64,000 nucleotides of DNA from JAJDTR01 sp965220415 (GCA_965220415.1 OZ244829.1:2542001-2606000), one strand, 5' to 3'. Shown: positions 52,653 through 61,436, counted from the first letter of the stretch. Numbers and translations: made by a program. The notes: generated by a model from the sequence alone, not told the origin.

Positions 52653-53351
52653 ATGGCACACAAGCTATCGGTTGTTATCCCAATCTACAACGAGATTACG
52701 ACCTTGGAAGAGATTCTCAGGCAGGTTAAAGCCGTTGACATCGGTATGGAAAAAGAGATTCTTCTCGTAGATGATTGTTCGACGGACGGTACCCGCGAAG
52801 TACTCAAAAAGATTGAAGGGTCGGACGATGAGCAGGTGCGGGTGTTCTACCATTCCGTTAATCGGGGCAAAGGCGCAACGCTGAGGACAGGCTTTCAACA
52901 CGTCACCGGGGACATTACCATCATCCAAGATGCGGATTTGGAGTATGACCCGCAGGACTACCCTAAATTGATCCAGCCAATCCTTGATGGAGAAGCCGAT
53001 GCGGTGTACGGTTCGCGTTTCCTGGCGTCACGACAACACTTCCTCCTCCGCAGTTTCATCGCAAATAAAATCTTGACCTCCCTCTCCAATCTGTTTACCC
53101 AACTCAACCTTACCGATATGGAGACCTGTTACAAAGTCATTAAGACCTCGATTTTGAAGGAAATCCCGTTGCGCTCTGACCGGTTCGGATTCGAACCGGA
53201 AATTACGGCAAAGCTTGCCCGCAGGAAATGCCGCGTCGTTGAACTGCCGATCGCCTATCACGGACGCGATTACCACGAAGGAAAATCTGTCAATTGGAAA
53301 GATGGGATTGCCGCCATTTTTCATATCATTCGCTTTCGATTCAAGGACTGA
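52653..53351 (+). CDS. GT2 family glycosyltransferase, dolichyl-phosphate mannose synthase-like
   Basis: A 232-residue GT-A transferase that probably links a sugar to a polyprenyl phosphate. It has the start HKLSVVIPIYNEITTLEEIL, LLVDDCSTDGTREVL, NRGKGATLRTGFQHVTGDIT, the metal-binding QDADLEYDPQDYPKL, VYGSRFL and FGFEPEITAKLARRKCRVVE. No C-terminal membrane helices are present, so it is the soluble DPMS type. The start at 52653 (MAHKLSVV) fits the family; an ATG eight codons earlier is possible, and neither has a strong ribosome site. Confidence 0.88.
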   Translation: MAHKLSVVIPIYNEITTLEEILRQVKAVDIGMEKEILLVDDCSTDGTREVLKKIEGSDDEQVRVFYHSVNRGKGATLRTGFQHVTGDITIIQDADLEYDPQDYPKLIQPILDGEADAVYGSRFLASRQHFLLRSFIANKILTSLSNLFTQLNLTDMETCYKVIKTSILKEIPLRSDRFGFEPEITAKLARRKCRVVELPIAYHGRDYHEGKSVNWKDGIAAIFHIIRFRFKD

Positions 53352-53562
53352 TTCTAGCACAGCGTCGTGAGACAATAACCGAGGCAAGTCCAGAGAATAA
53401 ACTTCACATCTTGAGGACGACATGGAAGAGAATTTTCCAACCTTCCAATCTTCCATCCTTCCAGTTTCATCTTTCCTCATGTATGCCCCTATCATTGTTT
53501 CGTTTCCCCAAAATCTCGGCAGAACCTAACGACCGCCTTCAAGACATTTCACTTTCCGCTCC

Positions 53563-55401
53563 ATGAGGAACTACAAAGAGCTTCTTCAAGAAATTGATGC
53601 GCGTCTTGAATCGCCCCCGAACACTCCCAATCCATCTCCGAACCCGGAAGTCGACCAACCCGCCGATGCCGCAATCAAAGAGGACGAGCTGCTTGCCTCG
53701 CTAACGCGGCACTTTGGTCACACCGGCTTTCGAGCAACTCAGCGCGAGATTATTGAAGCCATCCTGAACGGGGAGGATGTGCTCGCCGCGTTCCCCACCG
53801 GATATGGAAAATCTCTATGCTATCAACTGCCCGCCCTAATGCTGCCGGGCTTGACCGTCGTCGTGTCGCCCCTGATTTCATTGATGAAGGACCAAGTTGA
53901 CGGATTGAAGCAGCACGGCATTCACGACGCTGCGCTGATAAATAGCAGCCTACGGTTAGATGAGTACCAGTGGGAGTTTGGCCGCCTCACGCGAGGGGAA
54001 GTCAAGCTGTTGTACATTGCGCCGGAACGCCTTCGCAGCCGCCGGTTTCTGGATCTGCTGGATTCGCTCTCAATCTCGCTGTTTGTCATTGACGAAGCGC
54101 ACTGCATCTCGCAGTGGGGACACGATTTTCGACCCGCATACTTGGGTCTGCGTGATGCGATTCAGGCGCTGCATCCACGCACAATCGCGCTGTTTACCGC
54201 TACCGCTACGCCCGAAGTTCGAGAGGATATTTTCAACGCATTGGGCATCAATGGCAAGATGTGCCGCCAGTTCTCGCGCAGCGTTCAACGCCACAACCTA
54301 AAATTCAGTGTGTATGAGGCACCCGACGATGTCAAGAAGTACGAATACCTTGAAGCCTGCCTTCGGGGGCTTGAGGGCAACGGCATCATTTATGCCGGCA
54401 GGCGCGGCGAAACCGAGAAAATCGCACGTCATCTAAATAAGCGTGGATATCAGGCTGATTTTTATCATGCCGGACTGTCGGCGACCGAGCGTAAAGGGGT
54501 ACAGGACCGGTTTTTCAATGACGGAGCGGACGGGGTGGACCTCGTCGTCTCGACAAATGCGTTTGGCATGGGAATCGACAAACCCAACATTCGCTATGTC
54601 ATTCATTGGACAATGACGGGCACTTTGGAGGCATACTATCAGGAAGCCGGACGCGCCGGCCGGGATGAGAAATCCTCTCACTGCGTGTTGCTGTACTGTC
54701 CCGACGACCGAGAACTCCACGAATGGTTCATCAATCAGGAAAACATCCTGAACAAGCGCGACCTCGCGAAACTCCTCGAAATCCTTGAAACCCTTCCCGC
54801 CGTGGATCACTTTCGCATGGGGACAGCGGAGGAACTGGGATGGTTGAGCGGTTTCAAGGAGGCTAAAATCCGAGTCGGGATCAGCTACCTCGAAAAACTC
54901 GGGTATGTCAGGAGGCGGTACAATGTTCCTTCAAGACTTAACGTACGCCTATCTTCCTCAAATAACCGCGTAGCAAGTCCCGCCGACGAGTCGCAACGCG
55001 CGTTACTTCAGCAGTTGAAGCGGAAATCCCCCATCAATTTTCTCGAGTTCTGTCGGAAATTCAGCCTGCCCCCGCACAGTCTCATGGAACAACTCATCGA
55101 CTTTCAGAACGACGGACACCTGAAGTACTGGGGAGCGGAGGATTTATTGCTCATCGAGTTGTTCAAAGACAGCGACTTGCTGGCGGCAGCCTCCGCGGAC
55201 GAGCTAGGGTTCGCGGATTACCAAGGGCGCAAATATCGGCAGGTTGATCAGGTTGAACGGTATGCACGGGAGAAAAACTGTCGGGGGCGGTTGGTGCGCG
55301 AATATTTCGGCGAGCCCGTTGCGGCGGACTATCGTTGCGGCAGTTGCGACTTGTGCAGCCCGGGTGTTCGTCTTGTGGAAAACGAACCGCCGCAGCCGTA
55401 A
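53563..55401 (+). CDS. recQ: RecQ-family ATP-dependent DNA helicase
   Basis: 3'-5' helicase of recombination and fork repair, 612 residues. After a 40-residue proline-rich lead come motif 0 (GFRATQREIIEAIL), Walker A (AFPTGYGKSLCYQLPAL), DEAH (VIDEAHCISQWGHDFRP), TATATP, and the second RecA fold with STNAFGMGIDKPNIRYV and YYQEAGRAGRDE. A winged-helix-like region follows (about 405-480). The zinc-type motif CRGRLVREYFGE...CGSCDLC lies at the very C-terminus (about 570-601), after the winged helix rather than before it as in E. coli RecQ. No HRDC domain is seen. Confidence 0.93.
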   Translation: MRNYKELLQEIDARLESPPNTPNPSPNPEVDQPADAAIKEDELLASLTRHFGHTGFRATQREIIEAILNGEDVLAAFPTGYGKSLCYQLPALMLPGLTVVVSPLISLMKDQVDGLKQHGIHDAALINSSLRLDEYQWEFGRLTRGEVKLLYIAPERLRSRRFLDLLDSLSISLFVIDEAHCISQWGHDFRPAYLGLRDAIQALHPRTIALFTATATPEVREDIFNALGINGKMCRQFSRSVQRHNLKFSVYEAPDDVKKYEYLEACLRGLEGNGIIYAGRRGETEKIARHLNKRGYQADFYHAGLSATERKGVQDRFFNDGADGVDLVVSTNAFGMGIDKPNIRYVIHWTMTGTLEAYYQEAGRAGRDEKSSHCVLLYCPDDRELHEWFINQENILNKRDLAKLLEILETLPAVDHFRMGTAEELGWLSGFKEAKIRVGISYLEKLGYVRRRYNVPSRLNVRLSSSNNRVASPADESQRALLQQLKRKSPINFLEFCRKFSLPPHSLMEQLIDFQNDGHLKYWGAEDLLLIELFKDSDLLAAASADELGFADYQGRKYRQVDQVERYAREKNCRGRLVREYFGEPVAADYRCGSCDLCSPGVRLVENEPPQP

Positions 55402-55430
55402 ATCCTACTCTCCGCACCCATTTTTCGGGT

Positions 55431-55629
55431 TATACTCCACGTTGTCAGAATTTGCGTCTTCTGTAGGATCAAGCGAGTGAATAGCGAGTGCGATAGAGAT
55501 CCCGCGATCTCCAGGTCGCGACCCTTGTACGAGGGAACTCCGATTCCCGATCTGATGGTGCTACGTAAGTCCTATTAGAAACAACTATCACTGGAAAAGA
55601 AAGCGCAATAATACCCAACGCAAAGTATA
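55431..55629 (-). mobile_element. MITE family C copy 2, inverted
   Basis: A 199-bp inverted relative of 27559-27776 with ends TATACTCCACGTTG and CAACGCAAAGTATA. It starts 29 bases after the recQ stop and contains one standard 37-bp unit where the other copy has an expanded one. Confidence 0.82.
55467..55503 (-). repeat. 37-bp dispersed unit, inverted, inside a MITE
   Basis: On the minus strand it starts GGGATCTCTATCGC and ends TTGATC, exactly 37 bp. Confidence 0.82.
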
Positions 55630-55679
55630 GTTCCAGCATTGAGTATGTGTTACCGTGATTTCTGGCGGGCAATCAACGA

Positions 55680-55712
55680 GGGCGGAGTTAGGTATTTGCT
55701 CCGCCCTTTTTT
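55680..55712 (+). terminator. Rho-independent terminator
   Basis: GGGCGGAG (55680-55687), an 11-base loop, CTCCGCCC (55699-55706) and TTTTTT. It probably ends recQ transcription, read through the MITE, or a short transcript from within it. Confidence 0.88.
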
Positions 55713-55918
55713 ATTTCTAAAGCCCACTCGAATAAGTCAAATAAGTTGATATCGATCCTGTACCGGAAATTGAAGTTGTATCAATTCATAGCCTCGGATT
55801 AAGCTCCCGAATGTTCTGCATGAAACCGATTTGTCGTTTTGTGAAACATAAAAAATGGAGAGTGCACCCATCTCGTTCTCTTATCACGGCGTAATGTGCC
55901 AGTGAACTCTTCTCAAAC

Positions 55919-55935
55919 TGTCCCAAAATGGGACA
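55919..55935. promoter_or_regulatory. Operator palindrome 1 of the sigma-54 locus
   Basis: TGTCCCAAAATGGGACA, a perfect 17-bp palindrome. It lies about 200 bp upstream of the sigma-54 promoter, the usual distance for an enhancer site. Confidence 0.82.
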
Positions 55936-55937
55936 CC

Positions 55938-55954
55938 AGTCCCATTTTGGGACA
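55938..55954. promoter_or_regulatory. Operator palindrome 2 of the sigma-54 locus
   Basis: AGTCCCATTTTGGGACA, one mismatch from the palindrome. Its centre is 19 bp from site 1, which suits side-by-side binding of two dimers. Confidence 0.8.
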
Positions 55955-56020
55955 AACCCGCTCGAAGCCACGCCATTACAGGCTTTCTGCCAGTATCCTG
56001 CCCCTATAATTCACTTTAAC

Positions 56021-56037
56021 TGTCCCATTTTGGGACA
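56021..56037. promoter_or_regulatory. Operator palindrome 3 of the sigma-54 locus
   Basis: TGTCCCATTTTGGGACA, a perfect palindrome, 91 bp upstream of the sigma-54 promoter and 83 bp from site 2. Confidence 0.82.
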
Positions 56038-56127
56038 CTACCACCTCATCCACTTCTGCCCGTCCATATCCTTCAAAGTCAAGCCTGGCAAGGGATCTCC
56101 CCGTCTCGTCCTCGTTCAATCAAGAGT

Positions 56128-56143
56128 TGGCACAGTTTGTGCT
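56128..56143 (+). promoter_or_regulatory. Sigma-54 (-24/-12) promoter upstream of the activator gene
   Basis: TGGCACAGTTTGTGCT keeps the -24 TGGCAC and the -12 TGC with correct spacing. It would transcribe toward the PAS-AAA-Fis gene with a leader of about 350 bases. Confidence 0.75.
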
Positions 56144-56167
56144 ATATTTTGGTGCATCGTCTTTCTT

Positions 56168-56323
56168 TTAGGTCGCATCGAGAGATTGACGCTCCCAATA
56201 ATCCTTCCCGCGGCAGGAGGCGACATCACTGCTCAGTGATGCCTGCCGCTCCCCTTCGCCGGGGCATGGAAGGAGGGAAGGAACATCCCTGTACGTATCA
56301 CAATAGACCTTTTGCATATCCAT
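56168..56323 (-). CDS. Possible 51-residue peptide, minus strand
   Basis: MDMQKVYCDTYRDVPSLLPC begins a 51-codon frame preceded by a good site (AAAGGAG, 6 bases from the ATG). Much of it lies over a large inverted repeat (GCGGCAGG/CCTGCCGC with CATCACTG/CAGTGATG inside, 56208-56249), which on the plus strand would be a strong RNA hairpin in the activator leader. So either a small gene or a structured leader; both readings are uncertain. Confidence 0.3.
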   Translation of the reverse strand: MDMQKVYCDTYRDVPSLLPCPGEGERQASLSSDVASCRGKDYWERQSLDAT

Positions 56324-56501
56324 GGGTTCTCCTTTAGGGTGTTGAGGGAACAGTGAATTCCTCAACTCTAACGAAAACCCTCGGTTTTTCAATTCAATCA
56401 TTGGTGGCAACTTAGGTTATTTTAGGAAACGTGGTTCGCAAGCAATCCGAGTTATAGACAGCCGCGTCCATACACGATGACAATCTCGAAATCAAGGCAA
56501 A

Positions 56502-58034
56502 ATGAAAGACGAAAAGAAATCCCAAGCGCAACTCATCAGTGAATTGCGGCGCCTCCGCGAGCGTGTGAAGAAATTTGAGAACGACGAAGCCCGGTACATA
56601 CAGTTCTTGGGTGAATATGAGGAATCGATAACCGGGTATTTCGGCACCTACTACAGCGCCCATGATATGGTTGTTTCTGTCGATATGGAAACGGAAAATG
56701 TCCTACAGTGCAATAAGGCCGTGACTGATACATTGGGCTACAGCAACGCGGGCATTATCGGACAGCCCATCTTTAAGTTGTATCATCAAGATGGTCTCGA
56801 AGATGCGAAGAAATCGTTTCAGGTTATTGCAGAGACCGGCGAGATACACGACACCGAACAGGTGCTGCGGAAAACGGATGGCGGCAAAATTAGTGTGAGT
56901 TTGAATGCCGCAACCGTCCGCGATGAAAATAGGAACCGGACTTTGGCGCGATTTGATTGGCGCGACATCACCCGGCGTGCGGCGGAAATCGGCGACTTGC
57001 GCTCCGAAAACCGCCAACTGAAGGCGCGTCTGAGTTCCGACAGACCCGAAAACCCGGAAGTGTTTTCCGATATTGTCACCCGAGACCCGGCGATGTACTC
57101 AATTTTTCGACAAGTGGAATCCATTGCGGTCACCGGACAGTCTGTATTGATTACCGGGGAAACGGGGGTCGGCAAGGAGAAGATTGCGGAGGCGATTCAC
57201 CGACTGAGCGGGCGATCGGGGGCGTTTGTTTCAATCAATATAGCAAGCGCCGACGATCAACTGTTTTCGGACACGCTCTTCGGGCACGAAAAAGGCGCAT
57301 TCACCAGCGCGGAATCGGATCGAAGGGGTTTGATTGAACAGGCGTCCGGCGGCACGCTATTTCTTGATGAGATTGGTGACCTCGGTATGGAATCACAAAC
57401 GAAACTCCTGCGCCTCTTGGAGGAGGGGCAATACTATCAACTGGGGGACGACACCCCAAGAACGAGCGAAGCCAGAACGGTTGTCGCCACGAATCGGACA
57501 ATCGAATCCCTCATGACGGACGTAACTTTTCGCGACGATCTCTACTTTCGCCTCCGAACGCATCATGTGCACCTGCCGCCGCTGCGTGAGCGGAAGGAAG
57601 ACATCCCCTTACTCACCTCCCATTTCCTCAAACGAGCCGCGGAGATGCTTGGAAAGAAAATACCCTTCCCGCCGCCCGAACTCTTTACGTTGCTTGCGGC
57701 TTACCACTTCCCCGGGAACATCAGAGAGCTTGAGGCGATGGTGCGCGATGCCGTTAGCAAACACAAAGGCGGCGTCCTCTCCACCGAATCTTTCCGCCAA
57801 GAGATTGACGAACAAACTTCCGCTTCGCACGGAGGCGCACTGCCCGGAACAGGTGCGGTGTCATTTGCAGACGAACTGTCTTCGCTTCACAAACTCCCCG
57901 CGTTGAAAGAGATGGAAGAACTGCTAATTGCGGAAGCTCTAAAACGTGCAGACGGCAACCAAACAGTTGCGGCTCAACTCCTCGGCATATCAAGGAAGGC
58001 GCTAAACAATCGCTTAAACCGCGCGCGCGGCTAA
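56502..58034 (+). CDS. Sigma-54-dependent activator, PAS-AAA+-Fis
   Basis: Enhancer-binding ATPase that opens sigma-54 promoters. The 510 residues hold an N-terminal coiled coil (1-30), a PAS domain (about 45-160, NVLQCNKAVTDTLGYSNAGI), the AAA+ domain (about 190-415) with Walker A GETGVGKE (219-226), a GAFTSA loop (265-270, versus the usual GAFTGA), Walker B GGTLFLDEIGDLG and the arginine region RDDLYFRLRTHHVHLPPLRE, and a Fis-type HTH (about 470-510, VAAQLLGISRKALNNRLNR). No receiver domain, so PAS ligand or redox sensing is likely. The upstream palindromes suggest autoregulation. Confidence 0.92.
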   Translation: MKDEKKSQAQLISELRRLRERVKKFENDEARYIQFLGEYEESITGYFGTYYSAHDMVVSVDMETENVLQCNKAVTDTLGYSNAGIIGQPIFKLYHQDGLEDAKKSFQVIAETGEIHDTEQVLRKTDGGKISVSLNAATVRDENRNRTLARFDWRDITRRAAEIGDLRSENRQLKARLSSDRPENPEVFSDIVTRDPAMYSIFRQVESIAVTGQSVLITGETGVGKEKIAEAIHRLSGRSGAFVSINIASADDQLFSDTLFGHEKGAFTSAESDRRGLIEQASGGTLFLDEIGDLGMESQTKLLRLLEEGQYYQLGDDTPRTSEARTVVATNRTIESLMTDVTFRDDLYFRLRTHHVHLPPLRERKEDIPLLTSHFLKRAAEMLGKKIPFPPPELFTLLAAYHFPGNIRELEAMVRDAVSKHKGGVLSTESFRQEIDEQTSASHGGALPGTGAVSFADELSSLHKLPALKEMEELLIAEALKRADGNQTVAAQLLGISRKALNNRLNRARG

Positions 58035-58087
58035 CAACACCCAAAGCCAGCCAAAGATTTCGATTACCCACCTGCAAACTCCCTTAC

Positions 58088-58216
58088 AAAGGGGTGGAAC
58101 ATTTGGTATTTTTGTGCCCTTTTGTGGCACCTTGCTCAAACCCTTGTCTGACGCGGGTTCGAGCGACCTTTTACCCGAATTTCGCCGAATTTCGTGCCCA
58201 AACGTTCCACCCCTTT
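58088..58216. promoter_or_regulatory. 19-bp inverted repeat pair, candidate enhancer sites
   Basis: AAAGGGGTGGAACATTTGG (58088-58106) and its inverted copy (58198-58216) differ at one position and lie 91 bases apart. Between them, GTGCC-N7-GGCAC (58114-58130) is a further palindrome. The pair is 119-247 bp upstream of the next sigma-54 promoter, as expected for activator sites. A large stem-loop or MITE remnant is the alternative. Confidence 0.6.
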
Positions 58217-58334
58217 CTATTTTTCAGTATCGCACTTTCTCTCCTCCCCAAAAAAAATTTTACATCGCTGAACCCGCACCACGCCTAGGCGCAGCGGCAT
58301 CACCGAGTCCCGAAATCATGTCTGTTTTCGAATT

Positions 58335-58350
58335 TGGCATAGGTTTTGCT
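58335..58350 (+). promoter_or_regulatory. Sigma-54 (-24/-12) promoter of the thiol-redox gene set
   Basis: TGGCATAGGTTTTGCT matches TGGCAC-N5-TTGCW at all but one position. It lies 163 bases before the fusion gene start. Confidence 0.75.
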
Positions 58351-58512
58351 CATAATCGGGTCAAGAAATTCGATTCGTGTTGCCAGAAGAATTGATTGAC
58401 CTGTTAAGGGGTTATGCACCCGTATTGGTAGGTGCGATAGAGATTCTATTCTAACCGCACCACTAATGCCACGTCGCAATTCGGAGATTCGTTATCAAAA
58501 TCAAAAGGGGCT

Positions 58513-60546
58513 ATGCTGATGAAGTTTGTAGTCGGGTTCACCTCAACTGGAATTGGTGGTGTCATTCTGCTCCGGCTTCTGTTGTCCTGCTCAGTTGCAG
58601 ATGCCTCCGATACGCTTACGCTTTTTTACTCCGGTGAGGAACAGGGGCAACTTGGTCTACACGGCTGTGGAACAGAACAGGTCGGCGGACTGTCTCGACG
58701 CCAGACCGTTATCCAGTCGTTGCGCCAAAAACACGCGAACACCCTAAATCTTCATACCGGAAACATTCTCTCCCCAACAGATTCCGATTACGAACTCATC
58801 TATCAAATCGCCCTTGAAGCGTTGGGAGAGATGAATTACGATGCGTTCTTCCTCGGACCGCAGGATTCATGCCTGCCGGTTGATTCACTCCAAGCCCTCT
58901 ACGCAAACCATCCGAACCTCCCCGTCGTTTGCACCAACATTCTCTCTCCAAATACATCTTCATACCCTCCCTACATCCTTCGAAACACGCCAAGTCAGAT
59001 TAAAGTTGCTCTCGTTGGACTGATATCGAAGTCGCACGAAACGGAAATTGCCGCCTACAATCCGGGGATCACTCTCACCTCGCCGGAGAAAGCATTGGAC
59101 GCTCTGAGGGGAGAAATCGCTGCAAAAAGCGATGTTGTCCTCGGCGTGTTCCACGGGACGGAAGTTGAAGCGCGTGGGCTTGCGGCGCAATTCTCATGGT
59201 TAGATGTTTTGATTCTCGCCCAGGATGAATCCGCCGACACATCTTCACCGGCAATCGTCCGCAATACGGCGATTGTGACCAATCCCGCCAAAGGCGAAGC
59301 GGTCGGTGTTTTGGAGATTGGACTAGACGAACATCTAAGCGTGGTTTCAAGGCACGATTATCGCGTTGAGGTATCGGAACGAATCGCACCCGATGAGAAC
59401 CTTGAAACCTTACTGGCGCTTTACCACAGCTTCTCCGAAGATGACGGATTCAAAAGCAATGACGGTGTACCAGACGACAGTGCCATCCATATCACCTACT
59501 TTCATAAACGTGGGTGTCAAAAATGCGCCAGAGCCAGCGACATTTTGAAGAGACTCAAAACTAAATATCCACAGCTTGTCGTCGAAATGAAGTATACCAA
59601 AGAAAACCGAGAACTGCTTGAGGCGATGGGGACGCTATACAACATCCCCGAAGTCAAAAGGCTCACTACACCGGCGGTGTTTATCGGGAGTGAGTATCTG
59701 CTAGATGAACTTGATGAAGCGCGCTTGAAAACAATTGTGGAGAAATACCTTTCAACTGGAGTTGCCTCTCGATTACCGGAGGCGGAAGGAAAAACGGGTG
59801 AGGCGGAATCCGATATCATCAAACGGTTTAGCGCCTTCGGGACGTTGGCTGTTGCGGGGGCAGGATTGCTTGACGGGATCAATCCCTGTGCGTTTGCCAC
59901 GATTGTATTCTTCATCTCCTACATGAGCCTTGTTGGGCGGGAGAGGAAAGAGATGCTCATCGCTGGCGGGGCGTTCGCCGCGGCGGTGTTTGTAACCTAT
60001 CTACTGATGGGAATGGGCGCCCTTAAATTCCTTTCTTTCCTTAACGAGTTTTCGGTCATCGCTAAATGTGTTTACCTGCTTGCGGCGGTTGGGACATTCA
60101 CGTTGGCGTTCTTGAGTTTGTACGACGCCATCAAAGCGAGGCAGGGGAAGGTCAAAGAGATGTCGTTGCAGTTGCCGAAATCACTAAAGTTGCGTATCCA
60201 CAAAGTTATCCGTGAGCAAACGCGGACATCGGGCGTCGTCATCGGTGCGTTGGTGATTGGGTTCGCCATTTCTGCCCTTGAACTGGTCTGCACCGGTCAG
60301 GTCTATCTGCCAACGATTACATTTGTGATGGGCGTTGAGGGGATGCGCCCAAATGCGCTGTCGTATCTCGTTTTGTACAACCTGATGTTTGTTACCCCGC
60401 TGCTAGTCGTGTTCGGGTTTGTTTATTGGGGTACAAGTTCCGTCCAATTGGGTGGCGTGCTCCAGCGACATCTGATGCCGGTGAAGTTGGGAATTGGCGT
60501 GTTGCTCTTTGGACTTGGAGCGTGGTTATTATTCAATATTGCGTAA
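58513..60546 (+). CDS. Pseudo-phosphatase, CxxC-thioredoxin and CcdA-like membrane fusion
   Basis: A 677-residue envelope redox protein. Residues 1-31 are a signal peptide. Residues about 35-290 resemble a 5'-nucleotidase/metallophosphatase domain (CGTEQVGGLSRRQTVI, NYDAFFLGPQD, VVLGVFHGTEVEARGLAAQF), but the usual GD and GNHE metal motifs read GN and GPQD. Residues about 324-410 are a thioredoxin/glutaredoxin-like domain with C335-C338 (HKRGCQKCARA). Residues about 440-677 are a CcdA/DsbD-type membrane domain with C459 (GINPCAFATIVF) and C593 (ELVCTGQVYLPTI). It should pass electrons across the inner membrane to the outside thioredoxin domain. First of a sigma-54-driven set. Confidence 0.85.
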   Translation: MLMKFVVGFTSTGIGGVILLRLLLSCSVADASDTLTLFYSGEEQGQLGLHGCGTEQVGGLSRRQTVIQSLRQKHANTLNLHTGNILSPTDSDYELIYQIALEALGEMNYDAFFLGPQDSCLPVDSLQALYANHPNLPVVCTNILSPNTSSYPPYILRNTPSQIKVALVGLISKSHETEIAAYNPGITLTSPEKALDALRGEIAAKSDVVLGVFHGTEVEARGLAAQFSWLDVLILAQDESADTSSPAIVRNTAIVTNPAKGEAVGVLEIGLDEHLSVVSRHDYRVEVSERIAPDENLETLLALYHSFSEDDGFKSNDGVPDDSAIHITYFHKRGCQKCARASDILKRLKTKYPQLVVEMKYTKENRELLEAMGTLYNIPEVKRLTTPAVFIGSEYLLDELDEARLKTIVEKYLSTGVASRLPEAEGKTGEAESDIIKRFSAFGTLAVAGAGLLDGINPCAFATIVFFISYMSLVGRERKEMLIAGGAFAAAVFVTYLLMGMGALKFLSFLNEFSVIAKCVYLLAAVGTFTLAFLSLYDAIKARQGKVKEMSLQLPKSLKLRIHKVIREQTRTSGVVIGALVIGFAISALELVCTGQVYLPTITFVMGVEGMRPNALSYLVLYNLMFVTPLLVVFGFVYWGTSSVQLGGVLQRHLMPVKLGIGVLLFGLGAWLLFNIA

Positions 60547-60563
60547 CAGGGAGAAACTTAATC

Positions 60564-61391
60564 ATGAGAAAAGATGTTCGTTTATTTTTTATAGCGTTGT
60601 TGTTCGCCGTGGCAAACGTGTGCAACCAACCTTCCTTATCCTCAGAACCACCTGAAGATATGGTTTTGATTCCTGCTGGCGATTTCCCTATGGGCGCTGA
60701 TTCCCAACTCGCAAACGCGGATCAGAAACCCCTTCATAATGTCTATTTGGATGCCTTCTACATTGATATACATGAAGTCACCAACGCTCAGTATGAAGAG
60801 TTTATCCTGGCAGGCGGTTATACGAAAAAGAAGTATTGGACGGCCGCCGGCTGGGATTTTATCCAGAAACATCAGATAGCAACACCTCTCCAGTATGGCG
60901 AGAATTCCGTTTCAACGGAACCCGATCACCCCGTGATTGGCGTCAGTTGGTATGAAGCGAATGCTTACGCCACCTGGCTGGGGAAGCGGCTTCCGACCGA
61001 GGCGGAATGGGAGAAAGCCGCGAGAGGAACCAAACGAAATCTCTATCCATGGGGAAATGAAATGGATTTCTCCAAACTCAGCTATTTTCCTCATGTTACT
61101 AAACTTCAAGCCGTCGGCAGTTTTCCAGACGGCACCAGCCCGTACGGTGCCATGGATATGGCAGGCAGCGTTTGGGAGTGGTGCTCGGATTGGTATAGTG
61201 AAGATTACTATTTAAAAAGCCCACGCAAAAACCCCAAGAGCCCAAATAGCGGCGAACACCGAGTTTTACGCGGCGGAGGCTGGGATTCGATACGACTGCA
61301 ACTCCGAACGGATTTTCGGTATTTTGATAAGGAAGACCGCCGATCTTACAACATCGGATTTCGTTGTGCCCAAGATGCACCTAACCGATGA
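60564..61391 (+). CDS. Exported SUMF1/FGE-fold protein lacking the catalytic cysteines
   Basis: A 275-residue protein: export signal at 1-20, then a formylglycine-generating-enzyme-type C-lectin fold (MVLIPAGDFPMGADS, YIDIHEVTNAQYEEFI, VSWYEANAYATWLGKRLPTE, SVWEWCSDWYSEDYY, VLRGGGWDSIRLQLRTDFRY, IGFRCA). In true FGEs two copper-binding cysteines lie in the GGS-x-x-C-x4-C region; here the matching residues are Ser and Leu, so sulfatase activation is unlikely. Such members can bind ligands or, like EgtB relatives, do other chemistry. I chose the ATG at 60564 because GGGAG lies upstream. It follows the redox fusion by 17 bases. Confidence 0.85.
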   Translation: MRKDVRLFFIALLFAVANVCNQPSLSSEPPEDMVLIPAGDFPMGADSQLANADQKPLHNVYLDAFYIDIHEVTNAQYEEFILAGGYTKKKYWTAAGWDFIQKHQIATPLQYGENSVSTEPDHPVIGVSWYEANAYATWLGKRLPTEAEWEKAARGTKRNLYPWGNEMDFSKLSYFPHVTKLQAVGSFPDGTSPYGAMDMAGSVWEWCSDWYSEDYYLKSPRKNPKSPNSGEHRVLRGGGWDSIRLQLRTDFRYFDKEDRRSYNIGFRCAQDAPNR

Positions 61392-61436
61392 GTCCGGTAG
61401 CAATGTTTCATAAACGCAACACATGGAGCGCAAATC

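Noticed and set aside
58120..58137. TGGCACCTTGC as a sigma-54 promoter
   Set aside because: The -24 and -12 elements are only one base apart instead of five.
58141..58165. Possible tRNA because of a GGGTTCGAGC stretch
   Set aside because: No acceptor, D or anticodon arms can be paired around it.
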